The notes below the pieces were generated by a model that ran no database searches, was not told where the DNA came from, and saw only the letters and a program-made list of their open reading frames with translations. A stretch of 64,000 nucleotides of DNA from Terriglobia bacterium (GTDB lineage Bacteria > Acidobacteriota > Terriglobia > UBA7540), in contig JAIQEZ010000004.1 in the NCBI GenBank assembly GCA_020073545.1, forward strand, positions 1 to 64,000, read 5' to 3'. The position numbers and the translations under genes were made by a program. Below, piece by piece: positions 27,030 to 36,533 of this stretch. How positions within the stretch are numbered: position 1 is the first letter of the stretch; the number at the start of each line of letters is the position of its first letter.

Positions 27030-29546
27030 ATGGGTGATCAAGCACTGATCAAGCCGGCCCGGGAAGTGCCCGTCAACATCGAAGACGAGATGCGCAAGTC
27101 GTATCTCGACTACGCGATGAGTGTCATCATCGGCCGGGCACTGCCCGACGTGCGCGACGGTTTGAAGCCCGTCCACCGCCGCATTCTGTACGCGATGTAC
27201 AAAGAGGGCAACACCTCCGACAAACGTTACATCAAGTGCGCGGGCGTGGTGGGCGAGGTCATCAAGAAATATCACCCGCACGGTGATGCCGCGGTTTATG
27301 ACACGCTGGTGCGCATGGCGCAGGACTTCAACATGCGCTACCCGCTCATAGACGGCCAGGGGAATTTCGGTTCCGTCGATGGTGATCCCGCAGCGGCCTA
27401 CCGATACACCGAGTGCCGCCTCTCACGTCTTGCGGAAGAGTTGCTGGCGGACATTGAGAAAGACACCGTGGACTTCATCCCCAACTTTGACGAGTCCACG
27501 CAAGAGCCCACGGTGTTGCCCACGCGCGTTCCCAATCTCCTCATCAACGGCTCGGATGGGATCGCGGTGGGCATGGCCACCAAGATTCCCCCGCACAACC
27601 TCACGGAGATCATTGAGGCCACGGTACTGCTGCTGACCAAACCGAGCGCCACGCTCGACGAGGTGCTGGCGCTGGTTCCCGGTCCGGATTTCCCCACCGG
27701 CGCCTACATCTACGGCAAGAGCGGGATAAGAACGGCCTACGAAAACGGCCGCGGCCAGTTCACGATGCGGGCCAAGGCGGCCATCGAGCGCCCCACCAAA
27801 GAGAAGGTGCAGATCGTCATCACCGAGATTCCCTTCCAGGTCAACAAATCCAAGGTTATCGAGCGCATCGCGGAGCTGGTGCAGGACAAGAAAATCGAGG
27901 GTGTCTCCGACATGCGCGATGAATCGGACCGCGACGGCATGCGCATCGTCGTCGAGCTGAAGCGCGGCGAGCAGCCGGAAGTCATCCTGAACAATCTCTA
28001 CAAGCACACGCAACTGCAGGAGACGTTCGGCATGATCATGCTGGCCATCGTCAACGGCCAGCCGCGCACGCTCCCGCTCGTTGATGCCCTGCAACTCTTC
28101 ATCGACCACCGCGTCACCGTGGTCCGGCGGCGCACCGAGTACGACCTGCGCAAGGCGCAGGAGCGCGCGCACATCTTGGAAGGATTTCTCAAGGCGCTTT
28201 CGCACCTCGACGCCATTATCAAGCTGATTCGAGCCTCGAAAACTCCCCCGGAAGCGCGCACGGGATTGATGACGCGCTTCGAGTTCACGGAGCGCCAGGC
28301 GCAGGCCATCCTGGAGATGCAGTTGCAGCGCTTGACCGCTCTCGAGCGCGAGAAGATCCAGCAGGAGTACGACGAGCTGCAGAAAAAGATCGCGGAGTAT
28401 CAGGAAATCCTGGCAAGCGAGAAGGTGCTGAAGAAAGTCATCGTCAACGAGCTGAAGGAAATCCAGAAAGTGTACGGCGACGCGCGACGCACGGAGATCA
28501 TCGAGGAGCAGGATGAGATCAGGCTGGAAGATCTGATCGCCGTTCAGGACGTCGTCATCACCGTCTCGCATTCCGGCTACACCAAGCGCACGCCGCTCAG
28601 CACCTATCGCCAGCAGGCGCGCGGCGGCAAGGGCCGGCTCGGCATGCGCACGCGCGAAGAGGATTTTGTCGAGAACCTCTTCATCGCCTCCACGCACAGC
28701 TACATCCTGGTGTTTACCAACGCCGGAAAGCTTTACTGGCTGAAGGTGTACGAAATCCCGGATGTCGGCGCAGCAGGCAAGGGCAAGCATATTTTGAATC
28801 TGGTTAACCTCTCGAAGGAGGAGAAGGTGGCGGCGGTGGTGGCCGTGAAGGAGCTGCCCGAGGAACTGAAGGACGTCACCGTGGGGGGCGAGAAGCTGGC
28901 CGCGGAAGGCTACCTCACCATGGTCACGCGGCAGGGCATCATTAAGAAGACCCGTTTGGCCGAGTTCTCCAATCCCAACTCGCGCGGCATTATCGCCATG
29001 AAGATTGAAGAAGGCGACGAGCTCATCGGCGTAAAGCTCACTTCCGGGCACGACACCATCTTCCTCGCTTCCCACGAAGGCATGGCCATCCGCTTCCCCG
29101 AATCCGACGTGCGCGACATGGGCCGGGCCGCCTACGGCGTTTATGCCATGGATCTCGAAAAGGGCGACTATATTGTGGGCATGGAAATCGTGGGCGAAAA
29201 GGAGTTGATCCTCTCGGTCACGGAAAAGGGCTACGGTAAACGCACCGCCATCACGGAGTACCGCTTGCAGTCGCGGGCCGGCAAGGGCGTCATCAACGTC
29301 AAGACCGCGGAGCGCAACGGCAAGGTCGTGGGCGTACTGAGCGTCACGGAAGACTCGGAAGTGATAATCATCTCCCAGCAAGGCAAGATCACGCGGCTGG
29401 ATTCCAGCGGGATTCGCGAGAGCGGCCGCTCTGCCCAGGGCGTGCGGCTGATTGCCCTCGAAGACGGCGATCAGGTCGCGGCGGCTTGCTTGATCAAAAG
29501 CGAAACCAACGGCAATGGGCCCACGCAAGGCACGCTGATCCAATAA
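27030..29546 (+). CDS. gyrA: DNA gyrase subunit A
   Basis: The 838-residue subunit has [24 protein letters not shown] near the N-terminus, the catalytic Tyr126 in AYRYTE, and six C-terminal beta-propeller repeats beginning after the GyrA box QARGGKG (E. coli QRRGGKG), which marks it as gyrase rather than topoisomerase IV. In the quinolone-resistance region the residue equivalent to E. coli Ser83 is Ala87 ([10 protein letters not shown]), while the Asp87 equivalent is kept (Asp91). It forms an operon-like pair with gyrB and ends before a strong terminator. Confidence 0.96.
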   Translation: MGDQALIKPAREVPVNIEDEMRKSYLDYAMSVIIGRALPDVRDGLKPVHRRILYAMYKEGNTSDKRYIKCAGVVGEVIKKYHPHGDAAVYDTLVRMAQDFNMRYPLIDGQGNFGSVDGDPAAAYRYTECRLSRLAEELLADIEKDTVDFIPNFDESTQEPTVLPTRVPNLLINGSDGIAVGMATKIPPHNLTEIIEATVLLLTKPSATLDEVLALVPGPDFPTGAYIYGKSGIRTAYENGRGQFTMRAKAAIERPTKEKVQIVITEIPFQVNKSKVIERIAELVQDKKIEGVSDMRDESDRDGMRIVVELKRGEQPEVILNNLYKHTQLQETFGMIMLAIVNGQPRTLPLVDALQLFIDHRVTVVRRRTEYDLRKAQERAHILEGFLKALSHLDAIIKLIRASKTPPEARTGLMTRFEFTERQAQAILEMQLQRLTALEREKIQQEYDELQKKIAEYQEILASEKVLKKVIVNELKEIQKVYGDARRTEIIEEQDEIRLEDLIAVQDVVITVSHSGYTKRTPLSTYRQQARGGKGRLGMRTREEDFVENLFIASTHSYILVFTNAGKLYWLKVYEIPDVGAAGKGKHILNLVNLSKEEKVAAVVAVKELPEELKDVTVGGEKLAAEGYLTMVTRQGIIKKTRLAEFSNPNSRGIIAMKIEEGDELIGVKLTSGHDTIFLASHEGMAIRFPESDVRDMGRAAYGVYAMDLEKGDYIVGMEIVGEKELILSVTEKGYGKRTAITEYRLQSRAGKGVINVKTAERNGKVVGVLSVTEDSEVIIISQQGKITRLDSSGIRESGRSAQGVRLIALEDGDQVAAACLIKSETNGNGPTQGTLIQ

Positions 29547-29570
29547 GCACGCACAACTCCAGATTCAGCA

Positions 29571-29596
29571 GGGCACGGCTGACCGTGCCCTTTTAT
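29571..29596 (+). terminator. Rho-independent terminator after gyrA
   Basis: A perfect 8-bp stem GGGCACGG (29571-29578) / CCGTGCCC (29583-29590) with the 4-base loop CTGA is followed by TTTTATTT. It lies 24 bases after the gyrA stop. Confidence 0.9.
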
Positions 29597-29655
29597 TTGG
29601 GGGCGGGTTGAGAGTTGGACGCACTCGCGCTATTCTAGGAAGTGCCGTTGTCGAT

Positions 29656-30477
29656 ATGGGCGAACTGGAAACAAAACAACAGCGATTGGAAGAGCACCTG
29701 GGGCAGTTGCCTTCATTGATCGTCGCCTACTCGGGCGGGGTGGATTCGGCTTACCTTGCCTACGCGGCTCACCGAGCGCTCGGTGAACGCATGCTGGCGG
29801 TCACGGCATTGAGCACCAGCTACTCCGCGCGCGATCGCGTCGAAGCCGAGAAGTGCGTGGCGCGCTGCAAGTTCCCGCACGAGTTCATCTCGACCGATGA
29901 GCTTTCGAATCCGAGCTACCGCGCCAACCAAGCGGACCGCTGCTACTTCTGCAAGGATGAACTCTTCGCGAAGCTCGACGAACTGGCCGGCCAGCGTGGG
30001 TTCGCGGCCGTGGCCTACGGCATCAACGCGGATGATCTGGGCGATTGGCGCCCCGGCCAGCAGGCGGCGCGCGAGCACAGGGTCTTGACGCCGCTCCTGG
30101 ACGCGGGACTCACCAAGGCTGACATCCGCGAACTCTCGCGCCGCGTGGACCTGCCGGTGTGGGATCGCCCGGCGTCCGCGTGCCTGTCCTCGCGGATTGC
30201 TTACGGAATTGAGGTGACGCCGGAGCGCCTGGCCGTCGTCGAGAAGGGCGAAGATGCTCTGCGCGCTCTCGGATTCCGCCAGTTCCGTGTGCGCTATCAC
30301 GAGGAACTCGCCCGCATTGAGATTTCCCCTGAGGAGATGCCGCGCGCGCTGGACCCCGAAATGGCCCGCAAGTTCGTCGCGATTTTCAAGGAACTCGGCT
30401 TCAAGTTCGTCACCCTGGACCTGGAAGGCTACCGCACAGGTTCCATGAACTCTCTCCTGGTGAACATTCAGAAGTAG
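29656..30477 (+). CDS. larE: ATP-dependent sacrificial sulfur transferase LarE-like
   Basis: The 273-residue protein has the PP-loop AYSGGVDSAY (residues 24-33) that adenylates substrate and PASACLSSR, whose Cys176 aligns by position with the sacrificial Cys176 of Lactobacillus LarE. CYFCK (96-100) adds a CxxC. LarE converts cysteine to dehydroalanine while thiolating the pyridinium-type nickel-pincer (NPN) cofactor of lactate racemase-type enzymes. No larA, larB or larC is nearby, so the partner genes must lie elsewhere or the protein serves another acceptor. The start at 29656 is the first ATG; AGGAAG is rather far upstream. Confidence 0.88.
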   Translation: MGELETKQQRLEEHLGQLPSLIVAYSGGVDSAYLAYAAHRALGERMLAVTALSTSYSARDRVEAEKCVARCKFPHEFISTDELSNPSYRANQADRCYFCKDELFAKLDELAGQRGFAAVAYGINADDLGDWRPGQQAAREHRVLTPLLDAGLTKADIRELSRRVDLPVWDRPASACLSSRIAYGIEVTPERLAVVEKGEDALRALGFRQFRVRYHEELARIEISPEEMPRALDPEMARKFVAIFKELGFKFVTLDLEGYRTGSMNSLLVNIQK

Positions 30478-30516
30478 CCGGCATCCTCGTGCCTCTTGAG
30501 AGACCGGAGGTTGCTC

Positions 30517-31446
30517 ATGTACACTCGCAGTCTGGTTGGAGTTTGTCTTCTCATGGCGTTCTCTTTACCGGCAGGCGCACAAAATCAGAACCTTACTCAG
30601 CGGCTGGGATACTCCGCCGATGCCAAGCTGCTGATCATCCACGCCGATGACTTGGCGCTTGCGCACTCGCAGGACATGGCCAGCTTCGAAGCCTTGAACC
30701 AGGGCGCTGTGTCGTCCGCCAGCGTCATGGTTCCATGCCCGTGGCTGACGGAGGTGGCGGACTACGCCAAGGCTCACCTTGACGCCGACCTCGGTTTGCA
30801 CCTCACCTTGACGAGTGAATGGAAGACCTACAAGTGGGGACCTGTCGCGCCGCGCGACCAGGTCCCGTCGCTGCTCGATCCTCAGGGCTATCTTTACGCC
30901 GATGCCGGAGAAGCCGTGCGGCATATCAAGCCGGAGGAAGCCGAGCGGGAGGTCCGGGCGCAGGTGGAGACCGCGCTCAAAATGGGAATCCATCCCACCC
31001 ATCTCGATTCACACATGGGAACGCTTTTCACCAAACCTGCCTTGGTGGCGGTCCTCGTTAACGTTGCGCACGAGTATCACCTGCCATTTTTGATGTTGAA
31101 GATCCCCGGCACGCCACCTGATATGTATGCAGCCCTCAAACCCACTGACGTGATCCTGGACCACGTGTTCATGGCGGCTCCGCCTATCAAGGCGGATGAG
31201 TGGTTGAGCTATTACACCCATATCCTGCGGACTCTGCCCCCCGGCGTTTCGGAGCTCATCGTTCACCTCGCGTACGATGATGCCGAAATGCAGGCCGTCA
31301 CCATTGACCATCCGGACTATGGAAGCGCCTGGCGGCAGCGCGATTTCAACGTGTTGACGAGTCCGGAATTCCGCCGGGTCCTGGCGGAAGACCACATCGT
31401 TTTGGTGAGCTGGCGGGACCTGGGCAGGCTGCTTCCGAAGCCCTGA
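30517..31446 (+). CDS. Secreted YdjC/ChbG-HpnK-family deacetylase
   Basis: The 309-residue product begins with a signal peptide (YTRSLVGVCLLMAFSLPAGA) and continues with KLLIIHADDLALAHSQD, whose Asp-Asp starts the metal site. LGLHLTLTSEW supplies further ligands and PTHLDSHMGTLF the next His pair, the YdjC carbohydrate-deacetylase pattern. ChbG removes N-acetyl groups from chitooligosaccharides and HpnK acts in hopanoid synthesis; the exported form here points to saccharide breakdown. GGAGG precedes the ATG at 30517. It ends 3 bases before the convergent HDAC-like gene. Confidence 0.88.
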   Translation: MYTRSLVGVCLLMAFSLPAGAQNQNLTQRLGYSADAKLLIIHADDLALAHSQDMASFEALNQGAVSSASVMVPCPWLTEVADYAKAHLDADLGLHLTLTSEWKTYKWGPVAPRDQVPSLLDPQGYLYADAGEAVRHIKPEEAEREVRAQVETALKMGIHPTHLDSHMGTLFTKPALVAVLVNVAHEYHLPFLMLKIPGTPPDMYAALKPTDVILDHVFMAAPPIKADEWLSYYTHILRTLPPGVSELIVHLAYDDAEMQAVTIDHPDYGSAWRQRDFNVLTSPEFRRVLAEDHIVLVSWRDLGRLLPKP

Positions 31447-31449
31447 GCG

Positions 31450-32376
31450 TCACTTCGCAAATTCCTTCGCCACGCGAATCGTGTTGGTGTGGATTTGGAT
31501 GGTGTCTTCCACGCGACGGGCGTAACCCCCGGCCAGGGTGACGGCGATGGGGATTTTCTTCGAGCGAGCTTTCTCGAACACCAGCCGGTCGCGCCGCTCG
31601 AGTCCTTCGAGCGAGACACGTAACCCCCCGAGTTGATCGTCTCGATAAGGGTCTGCGCCGGCCACGTAAGAGATCAGGTCGGGGTGGAATTCCCCGAGCG
31701 CGCTCTCGAGGCCTTTTTCCAGCTCGCCCAAGTATTCCGCATCTTCGACGCCGTCCCGCAGGTTGATGTCGAGCGTGCTGGGGGGCTTGGGGTAGGGATA
31801 GTTATTCTCCTGGTGGATGGAAAGAGTAAACACGGAATGATCGCCGGCGAAGATGGCGGCGGTACCGTTGCCCTGATGCACGTCGCAATCCACGGTCATG
31901 GCGCGCTCGATGATCTTGTCTTTCTGCAGGCGGCGAATGGCGATGGCGATATCGTTCAGCACGCAGAAGCCCTCGCCATGATCGGGGTAGGCATGGTGAA
32001 AGCCCCCGCCCACGTTCACGGCGGCCGCGTCTTCAATCGCCAGGCGTCCCGCCAGAATCGACCCACCTGCCGAGCGCCAGACGGCGCGCACCAACTCAGG
32101 TGAATAGGGAATTTCCAGGCGCAGGATTTCGAGATAGGAAAGCTTCCCGGCCTGCAGCTTGCGAATGTACTCGCGGTGGTGGACCAGCGCCACGTCCTCG
32201 TCGGCGGCCGCTGCGGGCTCGACAAAATCCTCCGGACCGGCGATGCGGTCGCGCAGCAGTGTTTCCTTGATCAGGCGATACTTGATCGAAGGGAAGACGT
32301 GATTCCCCAGGTTCAGGTCGTACTGGTCGGAGTAAACCAGCTTCAAGTGATAAGCCCTCTTGCGGAAGGTATCCAT
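31450..32376 (-). CDS. Histone-deacetylase-like amidohydrolase (HDAC11-like class)
   Basis: The 308-residue zinc hydrolase has GGGFHHAYPDHGEGFCVLND (catalytic His pair), TVDCDVHQGNGTA (zinc Asp/His) and YVAGADPYRDD (third zinc ligand), ending with LAGGYAR. It is closest in pattern to the class IV/HDAC11-type bacterial proteins. Bacterial members deacylate small amines or polyamines, or proteins; the substrate is not visible. It sits 66 bases after the NUDIX gene, probably in one transcript with it and the glmS homologue. Confidence 0.9.
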   Translation of the reverse strand: MDTFRKRAYHLKLVYSDQYDLNLGNHVFPSIKYRLIKETLLRDRIAGPEDFVEPAAAADEDVALVHHREYIRKLQAGKLSYLEILRLEIPYSPELVRAVWRSAGGSILAGRLAIEDAAAVNVGGGFHHAYPDHGEGFCVLNDIAIAIRRLQKDKIIERAMTVDCDVHQGNGTAAIFAGDHSVFTLSIHQENNYPYPKPPSTLDINLRDGVEDAEYLGELEKGLESALGEFHPDLISYVAGADPYRDDQLGGLRVSLEGLERRDRLVFEKARSKKIPIAVTLAGGYARRVEDTIQIHTNTIRVAKEFAK

Positions 32377-32442
32377 TTTCCGGAGGGGAGAGAAGAAAAG
32401 GCCCGGGGGCCAAGGCCCGCGTCCGGATGAAGCGGGTGTGAG

Positions 32443-33087
32443 CTAGTCGAAGTCCGCTGGCAACGATGGATCATGGAGGTGTTCAAACAGTCGCGCGATT
32501 TCTGCCTGAGTCACGCGCGTCAAGGAAAGTTCAGGAAGTTTCCCTTCTGGAAAGAAAGCTGCATCGCCACGGTCAGCATTTGGCTTCGAATTCTTGTCCA
32601 GCAGGTCGCACTGCAAAAAGATCTTGTACACGTGGAAGGGCAGCGGAGGGTGTCCTTGCCGATCGCGATCGTAAATCGCCAGTAGCCCCACTGCCCGCGT
32701 TATGAACCCGGATTCTTCCAGGACCTCTCTCTCGGCCACCTCGGCCGGAGTCTCGCCCACATCTGCCCACCCACCCGGCAGGCTCCAGCGGCCGTCTTCC
32801 CGCTCGAGAACCATTAGGATTTCGTCATTGCGAAAAACCGCCGCTCGGACGTCGACTTTGGGAGTGGCGTAACCGTGTTCTCTCTGGAACAAATCCAGGA
32901 CTTGCGCAAAGTCGGCACCCGAGTACGCACTCATGATCTCGACCGCAACCCTCTGAAGCTGTGTGTAGCGCTCACGGTCGTAAGGATCCTGGGCGAAGGT
33001 CAGCCCATTCTGGGCGATGGACTGAAGAGTTTTCGTCCATTGCAGCCATTTAGGATCCAAGTCAAATCCCCTTTGAGGACGTAACAT
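32443..33087 (-). CDS. NUDIX hydrolase with N-terminal helical domain
   Basis: The 214-residue protein has an N-terminal helical domain (residues 13-75, WLQWTKTLQSIAQNGLTFAQ) of the kind found in ADP-ribose/NADH-type NUDIX enzymes. It is followed by a complete Nudix box GGWADVGETPAEVAEREV with LEESGF, matching GX5EX7REUXEEXGU. It hydrolyses a nucleoside diphosphate linked to another group; ADP-sugar is likely from the domain layout. It starts 30 bases after the glmS homologue on the same strand. Confidence 0.9.
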   Translation of the reverse strand: MLRPQRGFDLDPKWLQWTKTLQSIAQNGLTFAQDPYDRERYTQLQRVAVEIMSAYSGADFAQVLDLFQREHGYATPKVDVRAAVFRNDEILMVLEREDGRWSLPGGWADVGETPAEVAEREVLEESGFITRAVGLLAIYDRDRQGHPPLPFHVYKIFLQCDLLDKNSKPNADRGDAAFFPEGKLPELSLTRVTQAEIARLFEHLHDPSLPADFD

Positions 33088-33117
33088 CGCAGAAACGCGA
33101 TCTCGATTCGGGGTTGC

Positions 33118-34992
33118 CTATTCCACGGTGACGGACTTCGCCAGGTTCCGCGGCTGGTCCACGTCACAGCCGCGCAGCACGCCGATGTGGTACGCCAGCA
33201 GTTGCAGGGGCACCACTTCCAGGATCGACGAGAGCAGCTCGTTGGTATGGGGCAGCACGATCAAGTGGTCGGCCATGTCGCGCACCTCGCGATCGCCTTC
33301 GGTCACGAGCGCCAGGATGGTGGCCCCGCGCGCCTTGGCCTCCTTGATGTTGGAGATCGTACGCTCGTAGCGCCCGTGGGAATCCTCAACGCTCCAATCG
33401 CAGGTGGCGATTACCACCACCGGCAGCCCATCGGCGATCAGCGCGATGGGTCCGTGCTTCATCTCGCCGGCCGGGTAGGCTTCGGCGTGAATGTAGGAGA
33501 GCTTCTTCATCTTCAAGGCGCCTTCCAGCGCCACCGGAAAGTGCACGCCGCGGCCGAGGAAGAGAAAATCCGACGAGCGGTAGAAGTGCCGCGCCAGGTC
33601 TTCACACTCCTCGTCCTTCTGCAGCACACTCTCGAGCTGCCGGGGCAGCGCGGTCAAAGCGGCCAGGAGTGCCTTGGCGTCGGCGGCGGGCAGGCGGTTA
33701 CGGGTTTGCGCCAGATAGACCGCGAACAGGTAAAGCGCCGTCAACTGTGCGGAGACCGTCTTGGTTGACCCGACGCCCAGCTCCGGGCCCGCGTGCGTGT
33801 AAATGGTGCCGTGCGCTTCGCGCGGCACCATGCTGCCCAGCACGTTGCAGATCGCCAGCGTCTTCGAACCCTTCGCCTTGGCTTCGCGCTGGGCGGCGAT
33901 GGTGTCGGCCGTCTCGCCCGACTGCGTGATCAGCAGCGTGAGCGTGTGCGCATCCACGAGGGGGTCACGGTAGCGGAATTCCGAGGCGTAATCCACTTCT
34001 ACCGGCAGGCGCGCCAGCCGCTCGATCATCACTTTCCCCGCCAGCCCCGTGTGTCGCGAGGTCCCGGCGGCGACGATTTTGATCTCCTTAAACGACCGGA
34101 AATCCTCCTCGCTGATTTCCATTTCGTCCAGGAAGACCTGGCCGGACTCGGGAGAGATTCTTCCCAGCGCCGTGTCGCGCACGGCGCGCGGCTGCTCGTA
34201 GATTTCTTTCAGGGTAAAGTGCTTGAACCCGCCCTTCTCGGTCAGGATCGGATCCCAGGTGATGTGCTGGACGCGGCGCGTCACGGGATGACCGTCGAAG
34301 TCGCTCAGCGCCACGCCGTTGGGAGTAAGCACGGCCACGTCACCGTCCGAAAGAAAGAACAGGTCTCGGGTGTGATAGAGGATGGCGGGGACGTCGCTCG
34401 CCACGAAGTATTCGTCCTTGCCCAGGCCGATCACCGCCGGCGGCCCCTGCCGCACCGCCACGATCTTGTTCAGGTCGCAGGTGGAGATGATGGCCAGTGC
34501 GAACACGCCCGTAAGCTGCCGCACCGCCGCGCGCACGGCGTCCTCGAGACTGAGTGAAGGCCGCGCTGTGCCGTTGCCTCCCAGGTGTTTCTCCACTAGA
34601 TGGGCAATCACTTCCGTATCGACTTCGGTCGTAAACCGATGGCCTTCAGCTTCGAGCTGCTTCTTCAGCTCCAGGTAGTTTTCGATGATCCCGTTGTGCA
34701 CCACCATCACCGTGCCGTGACAGTCGGAGTGTGGATGCGCGTTCTCCTCCGTGGGCGCACCGTGCGTGGCCCAGCGCGTGTGCCCGATGCCGTAAGCACC
34801 GTCCACAGGATCCAGGCGAATCTTTTCCTCCAAGTTGCGAAGCTTGCCCGTCGAGCGGCGGATCTCGAGCTTGCCCTCGCGCATCACTGCCAGGCCGGCG
34901 GAGTCGTACCCGCGGTATTGCAGCCGCTGCAGGCCTTCCAACAGCACGGGCACGACTCGCTTGCTTCCGATGTAACCGATAATTCCCGACAT
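33118..34992 (-). CDS. glmS: GlmS homologue with substituted catalytic residues
   Basis: The 624-residue protein is full length: a glutaminase (GATase II) domain (1-240), then two SIS isomerase domains ending DQPRNLAKSVTVE. Normal GlmS makes glucosamine-6-P from fructose-6-P and glutamine. Here the N-terminus reads MSGIIGYIG, so the nucleophile Cys is Ser2 (TCG, 34987-34989), although HTRWATHGAPTEENAHPH and NGIIENYLELK are intact. The Glu of ALKLKEISYIHAEAY (E488 of E. coli) is Lys497 (LKMKKLSYIHAEAY, codon 33502-33504), and ACGTSY is AAGTSR. A TATAAT (minus strand, 35065-35070) suggests a leader of about 65 bases. The in-frame upstream extension is not conserved-looking. Symbol given for homology only. 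Confidence 0.9.
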   Translation of the reverse strand: MSGIIGYIGSKRVVPVLLEGLQRLQYRGYDSAGLAVMREGKLEIRRSTGKLRNLEEKIRLDPVDGAYGIGHTRWATHGAPTEENAHPHSDCHGTVMVVHNGIIENYLELKKQLEAEGHRFTTEVDTEVIAHLVEKHLGGNGTARPSLSLEDAVRAAVRQLTGVFALAIISTCDLNKIVAVRQGPPAVIGLGKDEYFVASDVPAILYHTRDLFFLSDGDVAVLTPNGVALSDFDGHPVTRRVQHITWDPILTEKGGFKHFTLKEIYEQPRAVRDTALGRISPESGQVFLDEMEISEEDFRSFKEIKIVAAGTSRHTGLAGKVMIERLARLPVEVDYASEFRYRDPLVDAHTLTLLITQSGETADTIAAQREAKAKGSKTLAICNVLGSMVPREAHGTIYTHAGPELGVGSTKTVSAQLTALYLFAVYLAQTRNRLPAADAKALLAALTALPRQLESVLQKDEECEDLARHFYRSSDFLFLGRGVHFPVALEGALKMKKLSYIHAEAYPAGEMKHGPIALIADGLPVVVIATCDWSVEDSHGRYERTISNIKEAKARGATILALVTEGDREVRDMADHLIVLPHTNELLSSILEVVPLQLLAYHIGVLRGCDVDQPRNLAKSVTVE

Positions 34993-35224
34993 GAAATTTC
35001 CGTTCCGGGCAGGTGGTCGAGCCCGGGGCTCTCGCGGCCACGCGCCAGCAAGGTGATGGAGCTGATTATATACAGAACGGCAGTAGTCGGTGAGACTTTC
35101 TTGTGTGACGGGTCGCCGACCGAACAGACGCGATGTCGGCGCCAGCCGCGAAAGTGTAGTGTCGGGCGCAGGCTTCCGGACCGGGAATTGGCTTGCTGTG
35201 CATGGCGGAGTGAAATAGCATACG

Positions 35225-35419
35225 ATGGTGTTCCGTTGTCCCCATTGTGGACAGGCCATACCAGACCGACTCATCGTTGAGCACTCTGGGAAGATTGGCG
35301 GCAAGAAAGTGGCAAAACGAGGCGCAGAGTACTTTCGTTGGCTTCAATCACTACGAAAGCATCGTAGGGGTGGTAGGCGTACGATGAAAGACAGCATGTT
35401 GCGGGCAGCCAGGACGTAG
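35225..35419 (+). CDS. Small basic protein with CxxC knuckle
   Basis: The 64-residue product begins MVFRCPHCGQAIPD, a single zinc-knuckle half-site, followed by a basic tail (KIGGKKVAKRGAEYFRWLQSLRKHRRGGRR). Proteins with a CxxC head and a K/R/G-rich tail of this kind are common and uncharacterised. It lies 18 bases before the restriction endonuclease gene on the same strand, so the two are probably cotranscribed. It lacks a helix-turn-helix and is not a standard control (C) protein. Confidence 0.6.
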   Translation: MVFRCPHCGQAIPDRLIVEHSGKIGGKKVAKRGAEYFRWLQSLRKHRRGGRRTMKDSMLRAART

Positions 35420-35437
35420 ACCTCGGAAGGCAACACA

Positions 35438-36400
35438 ATGCCCAAGCAGAAAGCCGGGACGAAAAAGACCCAGTGGCGATATGGTATCGGCGAGTGGTAC
35501 GGGAGATCGTTCGTTCAGCTCACCCCACAAGAGCGGCAGTACTATGCTTCGATTCAAACGATTCCAAAGGCCGAGAGGGCACCGCAAGCGTGTCCTTTTC
35601 AATCCAAACTGGGCAATATAGTCAACTGCGGCAAGTCCGGCGGAATCTGCTCCCTGCGTTCATACGAGAAAGCTCCAGCTACTGGCCTTGTAACCATAGA
35701 CTCCCGCCGCAGTTCGCTCCGAACAACCTGTCCGAGTAGGTTCGAGCAGGATGGAACAATTTACCGCTGGATTGGTGAGACCCTGCTCGCAAATCCCGAT
35801 GCGTCTGCGATCGGCGAGACGCCGTTCCTGCAGCGAGTGCCTTTGATGGGACCCGTCGAGTGTGAGTCGAAGCGGGAAGTGGGGCGCATCGACAACGTTC
35901 TCGTGACGCCAGGAACGAGCCCGTTGCAATGGGCTCCCGTTGAGAAGCAAGCTGTTTACTTCTCCGGCGAGAAGATGGGACTCGAGTTTCAGAACATCGC
36001 GAACTTCGAAGGCCAGGGTTTTCCTTTCCCGATCAAGAATCGGCGTCCAGATTACCGGAGCAGTGGGCCAAAGCGACTACTGCCTCAACTCGAAATCAAG
36101 GTTCCGACACTTCGCACCTGGGGCAAGAAGATGGCTGTCGTTGTGGATGAGGACTTCTTCAACCAACTCGGGCACATGAAGCCAGCGCCAGCGAACGACA
36201 TCTCCAATGCAGAGGTAGTTTGGTTCGTCGTGCGGTACGTCGAGGGCGTTGGGGGATTTACGTTGGGACGACTGAAGACGTTCCTCACTACTCTCAAGGA
36301 AGCAGTCGATGGACTGGTTGCAGCGATCCCAGTTCCACAAGGGCGCTTCGAAGAGACGATTCGTGCGAAGCTGCACAAGGTTATTGTGCCGTCTTCGTGA
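35438..36400 (+). CDS. NotI-family type II restriction endonuclease
   Basis: The 320-residue protein carries the features that distinguish NotI: four spaced cysteines (C52 in ACPF, C64 in NCGK, C71 in ICSL, C98 in TTCPSRF) matching the iron-binding Cys4 site, then GRID with Asp152 and VEKQ with Glu169/Gln171, corresponding to the D...ExQ active site of NotI. It faces a D12 adenine methylase across a 133-base gap. Codon use is more AT-rich than in flanking genes, indicating acquisition. Since the partner methylates adenine, the recognition sequence should contain A:T pairs and so should differ from NotI's GCGGCCGC. Confidence 0.8.
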   Translation: MPKQKAGTKKTQWRYGIGEWYGRSFVQLTPQERQYYASIQTIPKAERAPQACPFQSKLGNIVNCGKSGGICSLRSYEKAPATGLVTIDSRRSSLRTTCPSRFEQDGTIYRWIGETLLANPDASAIGETPFLQRVPLMGPVECESKREVGRIDNVLVTPGTSPLQWAPVEKQAVYFSGEKMGLEFQNIANFEGQGFPFPIKNRRPDYRSSGPKRLLPQLEIKVPTLRTWGKKMAVVVDEDFFNQLGHMKPAPANDISNAEVVWFVVRYVEGVGGFTLGRLKTFLTTLKEAVDGLVAAIPVPQGRFEETIRAKLHKVIVPSS

Positions 36401-36459
36401 CCCAAGCGAATCTCTTCCCGGTCAGCAGTTCGTTGATGACTCCATGAGGGTAATTTGCA

Positions 36460-36516
36460 TTACGACGAGCGCTGTCGTAAGCTAAATTCCCTGGCTAGGT
36501 CCCTGACTTCGTCAGG
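36460..36516. terminator. Hairpins between convergent restriction and methylase genes
   Basis: TTACGAC (36460-36466) pairs with GTCGTAA (36474-36480), and CCTGAC (36502-36507) pairs with GTCAGG (36511-36516). They lie in the 133-base gap between the two converging gene ends and could stop transcription from either side. No long T-run follows, so efficiency is uncertain. Confidence 0.45.
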
Positions 36517-36533
36517 AAGCGGAGGGTAGCCCA

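Noticed and set aside
27423-29543. 706-codon open frame antisense to gyrA
   Set aside because: Same reason: antisense of a conserved gene with strong codon bias; no recognisable domain or ribosome-binding site.
34993-35060. glmS ribozyme/riboswitch in the leader
   Set aside because: The leader is only about 65 bases and shows no sequence that I can match to the glmS ribozyme core.
34993-35304. Upstream extension of the glmS reading frame
   Set aside because: The sequence before MSGIIG has no resemblance to the family, overlaps the opposite-strand small gene and lies across a TATAAT promoter element.
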